Source of the DNA: Bacillota bacterium
Lineage (GTDB): Bacteria > Bacillota_I > Bacilli_A > RF39 > UBA660
Length of the DNA stretch: 64,000 nucleotides
Assembly (NCBI GenBank): GCA_003149915.1
Contig: QAMK01000033.1
Coordinates: forward strand, 51,773-115,772
Direction of reading: 5' to 3'
Shown here piece by piece: positions 59,717 through 64,000 of this stretch. A program made the position numbers and the translations under genes. Positions within the stretch are counted from its first letter, which is position 1, and every line of letters starts with the position of its first letter. Below the pieces are notes generated by a model, which saw nothing but the letters and a program-made list of their open reading frames with translations, did not search any database and had not been told where the DNA came from.

Positions 59717-61109
59717 TTAGACTCCATGTTTTGGCTTCTGTTACTTTTACTTTTACAATCTTTCCGACCAGCTCGTCTGGCCCATCAAAATTAATCAACT
59801 TGTTGTTTTCTAAATATCCAGATAGACTCGTTTTTCCAGTTTCGTTCTTACCATCTACTAAAACATCAAATTCTTTATCTAATAATTTTTGATTACTTTC
59901 TAAGAAATACTGATTCATAACAGCATTTAAGCGTTGTAATCTTTCTTCTTTTACTTCTTCTGGAACTTTATTTGGCAGTTTACAAGCAGGGGTTCCTTCT
60001 CGTTCTGAGAAAATGAATGTGTAGGCATTATCGAATTTGCAGTATTTCGCTAATTCTAACGTCTCTTCAAAATCTTCTTCTGTCTCGCCAGGGAATCCAA
60101 CGATGATATCGGTTGAGATGTGCATGTTTGGAATTTTACGTAGTTTGTCAAATAATGAAATGTATTCTTCTTTGGTATATCTTCTTCCCATCAATTTCAA
60201 AATTCTAGAAGAACCAGATTGAACTGGTAAATGAACAGATTTCATGATATTTGGATACTTTGCAATCACTTCTATCATGCGATCCGTAAAATCCCATGGA
60301 TGTGACGTCACAAAACGAATTCTTGGAATTCCAGTCTTGGCAACATCTTCTAATAAATCTTCCATGCCGTAGTTATCGTCTAAATCTTTCCCATAAGCGT
60401 TTACATTTTGACCTAGAAGTGTTACTTCCTGGTATCCTTCGTCTTTCAGTTCGTTCACTTCTTTTAAAATATCTTGATGTCTTCTGCTTCTTTGTTTTCC
60501 CCTCGTATAAGGAACGATACAGTAAGTACAGAACTTATCACAACCATAAATAATATTTACATATGCTTTGATTGTACTGGCACGTTTTACTGGAATATCT
60601 TCCACAACGTCACCTTCTTCTGACACGACATCGATATTTTGCTTGTTTTCTTCAATCGCTTTCGTGATGATCTCAGGTAATTTATCTAAATTGTGAGTTC
60701 CAAATACGAAGTTTACCCACTTATACTTCGCAAGGATTGTATTGACTACTCCTTCTTCTTGAGCCATGCATCCGCATAGACCTACAATTAAGTCTTTTTT
60801 GGTTGCTTTCATGTGTTTTAATCTACCTAACATGCCGTACGCTTTATTGTGGGCATTTTCGCGAATGGAACAAGTATTTAACAATACTAAATCTGCATCT
60901 TTTACGTCGTTTGTTTCCGTAAATCCCATCTGTTCTAACATCGCACAGATATTTTCACTATCGTGTTCATTCATCTGGCATCCGTATGTACGTAAATAGT
61001 ATTTTTTTCCTATTCCTACTTGTTTTGCAGACTCTTCTATCTCATAATGACGAACGTTAACTTTGTTCTTCGTTCTCACTCTTGCTTCTTGATAATTCGG
61101 TTTATTCAT
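59700..61109 (-). CDS. miaB: tRNA-2-methylthio-N6-isopentenyladenosine synthase
   Basis: A radical SAM methylthiotransferase for A37 of tRNAs reading UNN codons. The 469-aa protein has the N-terminal cluster domain (RTYGCQMNEHDSE, NTCSIRENA, GLCGCMAQ), the radical SAM motif YGCDKFCTYCIVPYTRG and a C-terminal TRAM domain. ATG 61109 follows GGAAGTGA and lies below the promoter at 61131-61158; the long upstream extension of the frame is rejected. Confidence 0.95.
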   Translation of the reverse strand: MNKPNYQEARVRTKNKVNVRHYEIEESAKQVGIGKKYYLRTYGCQMNEHDSENICAMLEQMGFTETNDVKDADLVLLNTCSIRENAHNKAYGMLGRLKHMKATKKDLIVGLCGCMAQEEGVVNTILAKYKWVNFVFGTHNLDKLPEIITKAIEENKQNIDVVSEEGDVVEDIPVKRASTIKAYVNIIYGCDKFCTYCIVPYTRGKQRSRRHQDILKEVNELKDEGYQEVTLLGQNVNAYGKDLDDNYGMEDLLEDVAKTGIPRIRFVTSHPWDFTDRMIEVIAKYPNIMKSVHLPVQSGSSRILKLMGRRYTKEEYISLFDKLRKIPNMHISTDIIVGFPGETEEDFEETLELAKYCKFDNAYTFIFSEREGTPACKLPNKVPEEVKEERLQRLNAVMNQYFLESNQKLLDKEFDVLVDGKNETGKTSLSGYLENNKLINFDGPDELVGKIVKVKVTEAKTWSLNGKLV

Positions 61110-61130
61110 GTATATCACTTCCGTTCCTTT

Positions 61131-61158
61131 ATTATACAATATTTCTTTCTGAAAGCAA
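61131..61158 (-). promoter_or_regulatory. Promoter of miaB-ricA-cotE
   Basis: TTGCTT at 61153-61158, 16-bp spacer, TATAAT at 61131-61136. The -35 overlaps the T run of the previous terminator. Confidence 0.7.
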
Positions 61159-61182
61159 AGAAAAAGAGAACAGGTTGTTCTC
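61156..61182 (-). terminator. Terminator after the lipoprotein gene
   Basis: Perfect 7-bp stem GAGAACA/TGTTCTC with a 3-nt loop, then TTTTTCTTTG. Confidence 0.85.
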
Positions 61183-61641
61183 CTATTCACAAGTATAGCC
61201 GTTAGATTCAAAATACTCTTTGGACTCCTCATATGTCTCATCCATATCAGCATCTTGAATGTTCAATAAAATCTTAGAGTTTTCATCCATTGTTGCTATG
61301 TCGGCATCGACGGTCACTGTAATTTTTCTCTCATCTAAATTAAGACTAGAGGAATAAGATACTCCTTCTGCTCCTACTAAATCGGCAAATTGTGCATCGA
61401 CGGATGATTTAGCAGATTCTACATAACCATCGTATATTTCTCCTAGAGTCATTTCCATGTTTACATTTACTTTCGATAGTTTCCCATCTTGAAACGTAGA
61501 AGTCATCGTTTGCACGGTCGTAATTTCCTCTTCTGTTTCTTCCATCGTACAAGTTAGAGTCCGTTCTCCTACACTGCATCCAGACATCAAGAATACACTA
61601 AAAACTCCAATCAAAGTTAGTACTAATAATTTCTTTTTCAT
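61183..61641 (-). CDS. Lipoprotein, DUF1307/YehR-like
   Basis: The 152-aa protein starts MKKKLLVLTLIGVFSVFLMSGCS, a type II signal peptide with lipobox (Cys22). It continues with a TLTCTMEETEEEI segment and about 130 beta-rich residues, reminiscent of small YehR/DUF1307 lipoproteins. The start at 61641 follows AGAGAGGAG; the frame is open 22 codons further across the previous terminator and is rejected there. It is a single-gene unit on the outer face of the membrane. Ligand unknown. Confidence 0.75.
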   Translation of the reverse strand: MKKKLLVLTLIGVFSVFLMSGCSVGERTLTCTMEETEEEITTVQTMTSTFQDGKLSKVNVNMEMTLGEIYDGYVESAKSSVDAQFADLVGAEGVSYSSSLNLDERKITVTVDADIATMDENSKILLNIQDADMDETYEESKEYFESNGYTCE

Positions 61642-61672
61642 ATTTTCTCCTCTCTTTAAGAGTATCAAAAAA

Positions 61673-61702
61673 AACACAAAAAAACAATGCCTAAGCATTG
61701 CT
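61673..61702 (-). terminator. Terminator after the ankyrin-like gene
   Basis: Stem CAATGC/GCATTG (extendable to AGCAATGC), 4-nt loop, seven or more T; overlaps the stop codon. Confidence 0.85.
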
Positions 61703-62383
61703 TTCAAGTAATAATGTTTTGATAATATTATCTAAGTAAGAAGACTTATTGTTGAAAATTGCTTCTTTTAAACTTTCAAAATTATCATGAAGATATTTCA
61801 CTAAACGTTCCATATTTGGAAGTAGTTTTTTCTCTTCTAAACTATCTAGAATAATCTCTAAATTCATAATCTTTGAATATTTCCCGTAATTTTTACTTTT
61901 GATATACGTATCATATAGATGTTTAAATGATACGATATCGATATTATTAAATCTAGAGTCTTCTAAGATTTTCATCGTCGTATAAATATAATTATTATTT
62001 AAAGATCGATCTAGAATGGTTTCCCCATTATTATTTTTTATATTTGGCATAAAATTTTTATTCTTTTTTAATTTTTTTAGAATTTCTAATACATCGACAT
62101 AATTGATTGTTACTAAAATATGAGCAAACGTATCGCCATCATTATTTTGATGATTGATATCCCATTCTTTGTTTCCCATATGTTTTAGTACGACATCATA
62201 ATTGCCATGTTTTAGAAGTCTCGTTAAAACATCATTACCGTTTTCATCTTTAGTATTAATACTGACTAGTTTTTTTGATAGTATCTTATCTACTAATTCA
62301 ATGTGACCTTCTCTAATTAATTCGAAAATTAACGAGGGATCATCTTCACAAGCATTAATAGCTTGATCTACATCATAAAACAT
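61691..62383 (-). CDS. Ankyrin-repeat-like protein, 230 aa
   Basis: ATG 62383 follows AAGAGGTG and the promoter at 62421-62449; the longer frame is rejected. Repeats of the ankyrin type are visible: INTKDENGNDVLTRLLKHGNYDVV, INHQNNDGDTFAHILVTINYVDVL, PNIKNNNGETILDRSLNNNYI, each with the helix-turn-helix pattern. The rest is helical. No signal peptide. A protein-binding role is usual for such folds; the partner is unknown. Confidence 0.75.
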   Translation of the reverse strand: MFYDVDQAINACEDDPSLIFELIREGHIELVDKILSKKLVSINTKDENGNDVLTRLLKHGNYDVVLKHMGNKEWDINHQNNDGDTFAHILVTINYVDVLEILKKLKKNKNFMPNIKNNNGETILDRSLNNNYIYTTMKILEDSRFNNIDIVSFKHLYDTYIKSKNYGKYSKIMNLEIILDSLEEKKLLPNMERLVKYLHDNFESLKEAIFNNKSSYLDNIIKTLLLESNA

Positions 62384-62420
62384 TAATTTAACACCTCTTA
62401 ATTTCACGGGATAGTTCAGT

Positions 62421-62449
62421 ATTCTAACAGAAAATCGCATTTTTGTCAA
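62421..62449 (-). promoter_or_regulatory. Promoter of the ankyrin-like gene
   Basis: Perfect TTGACA at 62444-62449, 17-bp spacer, TAGAAT at 62421-62426. Confidence 0.75.
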
Positions 62450-62557
62450 ATTTATGATCCATTCCGTGCTTCTTTTTTTGTAAAATATGGAGATTTTCCA
62501 TGTCTTACTTATTTTTATTTTGAGGTGTTTTTTGGTATTTTATGCAAAATTTGGTAA

Positions 62558-63844
62558 TTATTTGATTGGTTCAATTACTTCTTTGCCACCCATATATGGT
62601 TGCAATACTTTCGGAACTTTGATACTGCCATCTTTTTGGTAATTGTTTTCCACAACTGCGATTAGTCCTCTTGGACTTGCTACGACCGTATTATTTAACG
62701 TATGAACATAATACGTTCCTTTATCCCCTTTTGTACGGATACCAAGACGTCTAGCTTGAGCATCGCCTAAAGTAGAGCAAGAGCCGACTTCAAAGTATTT
62801 TTGTTGTCTTGGACTCCATGCTTCGACGTCACAAGATTTTACTTTTAAGTCAGCAAGGTCGCCTGAGCAGCATTCTAGTTGTCTAACTGGCACGTCCATG
62901 TTACGGAAGACTTCTACTGTGTAACGCCACATGTCTTCATAGTATTTCATAGAGTCTTCTGGTTCACAGATGACGATCATCTCTTCTTTTTCGAACTGGT
63001 GAACACGGTACAATCCACGTTCTTCTAGGCCGTGACTGCCACCTTCCTTACGGAAACATGGAGAGTAAGACGTCATCTTAATTGGTAACTCTTTTTGGTC
63101 GATAATTTGGTTTTGGAATCTACCAATCATAGAATGTTCACTCGTACCAATCAAATACAAGTCTTCGCCTTCAATTTTATACATCATAGCTTCCATTTCT
63201 TTAAATGACATAACGCCTTCTACGACACTTCTATGGATCATGAATGGTGGGATTACGTATTGAAATCCTTTTTCAACCATGTAGTCTCTTGCGTAGGCAA
63301 TCATCGCTTCGTGAAGTCTTGCTATGTCACCTGTCAAATAATAGAATCCTTCGCCTGAAGTTCTACCGGCAGATACTTTATCCATACCACCAACACGTTC
63401 GATGATATCTGCATGATATGGAATCTCATAATCTGGTACGACTGGTTCTCCGAATCTTTCTACCTCGACGTTTTCAGAGTCATCTTTACCAATTGGAACA
63501 GATGGATCGATGATGTTTGGGATTACCATCATGCGTTTTTTAATTTCCTCTTCTAGTTCCTTCTCTTCATCGGTTAGTTTGTCTATTTTTTCACCGAATG
63601 ATGCAACTTCTTCCTTGATTTTAGATGCTTCGTCTTTTTTACCTTCACGCATTAGGGTACCAATCATAGCACTTTTATTGTTCTTTTCACTGCGTAGATT
63701 ATCTACTTTCGTTTTCGTTTCCCGATATTTAATATCCAAATCGTACACTTCATCCACTAAGGGAAGTTTTTCATCTTGGAACTTTTTCTTGATGTTTTCT
63801 TTTACTAAATCTCTTTGCTCTCTAATTAATTTAATGTCTATCAT
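62558..63844 (-). CDS. serS: Seryl-tRNA synthetase
   Basis: The 428-aa class II synthetase has the N-terminal coiled-coil arm that grips tRNA-Ser (about 25-105), motif 2 SYSPCFRKEGGSHGLEERGLYRVHQFEKEE, GTSEHSM, and motif 3 NNTVVASPRGLIAVVENNYQ. Length is normal. AAGGAGG precedes the ATG. A structured leader of about 120 nt lies upstream (63862-63980), which suggests control at the RNA level. Confidence 0.96.
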   Translation of the reverse strand: MIDIKLIREQRDLVKENIKKKFQDEKLPLVDEVYDLDIKYRETKTKVDNLRSEKNNKSAMIGTLMREGKKDEASKIKEEVASFGEKIDKLTDEEKELEEEIKKRMMVIPNIIDPSVPIGKDDSENVEVERFGEPVVPDYEIPYHADIIERVGGMDKVSAGRTSGEGFYYLTGDIARLHEAMIAYARDYMVEKGFQYVIPPFMIHRSVVEGVMSFKEMEAMMYKIEGEDLYLIGTSEHSMIGRFQNQIIDQKELPIKMTSYSPCFRKEGGSHGLEERGLYRVHQFEKEEMIVICEPEDSMKYYEDMWRYTVEVFRNMDVPVRQLECCSGDLADLKVKSCDVEAWSPRQQKYFEVGSCSTLGDAQARRLGIRTKGDKGTYYVHTLNNTVVASPRGLIAVVENNYQKDGSIKVPKVLQPYMGGKEVIEPIK

Positions 63845-63861
63845 ACAATCCTCCTTATAAG

Positions 63862-63980
63862 AACAAAATGAAAATAAATTTTCATCTCCCAGTCGTTACC
63901 TCCCGGGCTTTCTGCTTCCTAGATAGAGTACCCTCTATTCTCCACAGACTTAACTTCCGACAGTCGCTGCCGTAGATTTT
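63862..63980 (-). promoter_or_regulatory. Structured leader of serS, class unknown
   Basis: On the minus strand: hairpin CGGCAG-CGA-CTGTCG (about 63959-63973), hairpin ATAGAG-GGTA-CTCTAT (about 63923-63938) flanked by a possible TCTG/CAGA outer stem, a CCCGGGAGG segment, and a terminator-like stem ATGAAAA/TTTTCAT (about 63868-63885) before the ribosome binding site. The sequence is much more GC-rich than other gaps. I see no T-box motif (GGTGG-ACCGCG), so I do not call it a T-box. Confidence 0.5.
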
Positions 63981-64000
63981 ATTCTTATTTTATAATTTTA

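Noticed and set aside
61110..61253. N-terminal extension of MiaB
   Set aside because: It crosses the miaB promoter and the preceding terminator; normal MiaB starts at the ATG 61109.
63862..63980. T-box or 5S rRNA at the serS leader
   Set aside because: The CGGAAGTTAAG string recalls 5S rRNA and the location suggests a T-box, but the rest of neither consensus is present.

Overview
The window looks like the chromosome of a low-GC, wall-forming Bacillota of the class Bacilli. Supporting features are the PolC plus DnaE polymerase pair, a PASTA kinase/PP2C pair, Ddl, MurF and MurI, the miaB-ricA-cotE gene order known from Bacillus, AAGGAGG-type ribosome binding sites and consensus sigma-A promoters. 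TGA is used as a stop codon (for example toxN and the ATGA overlap before prs), so the code is standard and this is not a Mycoplasma-type genome. An uncultured gut Bacilli lineage (RF39-like) is a guess. All but three genes lie on the minus strand, so most of the window is probably one leading-strand arm.

Layout, left to right. 1-930: an incomplete membrane protein gene and four tRNA genes (Glu, Asn, Ile, Lys). 937-4153: unknown genes and a complete type III toxin-antitoxin cassette, with toxN, a terminator, three 34-nt ToxI repeats and a promoter. 4157-7765: a peptidoglycan operon (hydrolase, murF, ddl). 7829-10704: two membrane-anchored surface proteins. 10715-18876: an accessory block. It holds a two-gene module (RDD membrane protein plus an MGxWG protein) amplified in tandem with a decayed extra unit, split by a YdjG/H/I-like SPFH and zinc-ribbon operon. 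18907-31160: polC-murI, a divergent pyruvate kinase, dnaE and rpmB. 31165-42100: rpe, rsgA, PASTA kinase, PP2C, rlmN, fmt, priA and an SDR enzyme. 42167-44473: a large prepilin-like cysteine-rich protein. 44507-47684: rseP-cdsA-uppS, khpA and rpsP. 47787-56640: a ten-gene NAD(P) salvage operon ending in an NrtR-like regulator. 56817-58544: an AlbA_2/GHKL protein with an in-frame repeat tract. 58767-61158: cotE-ricA-miaB. 61183-64000: a lipoprotein, an ankyrin protein, and serS with a structured leader that I could not classify.

How genes work together. The NAD operon holds PncA, PncB, NadD, NadE and NadK, plus NMN deamidase (PncC), an ADP-ribose-type Nudix hydrolase and a PRPP synthetase. It can therefore take nicotinamide to NADP, recycle NMN, and return ribose 5-phosphate to PRPP. 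Two inverted TTAATAAC sites, one on the promoter -10 and one near the pncA start, are candidate operators for the regulator encoded at the end. The ToxIN cassette is compact and has an unexpected second, perfect-consensus promoter directly before the toxin gene.
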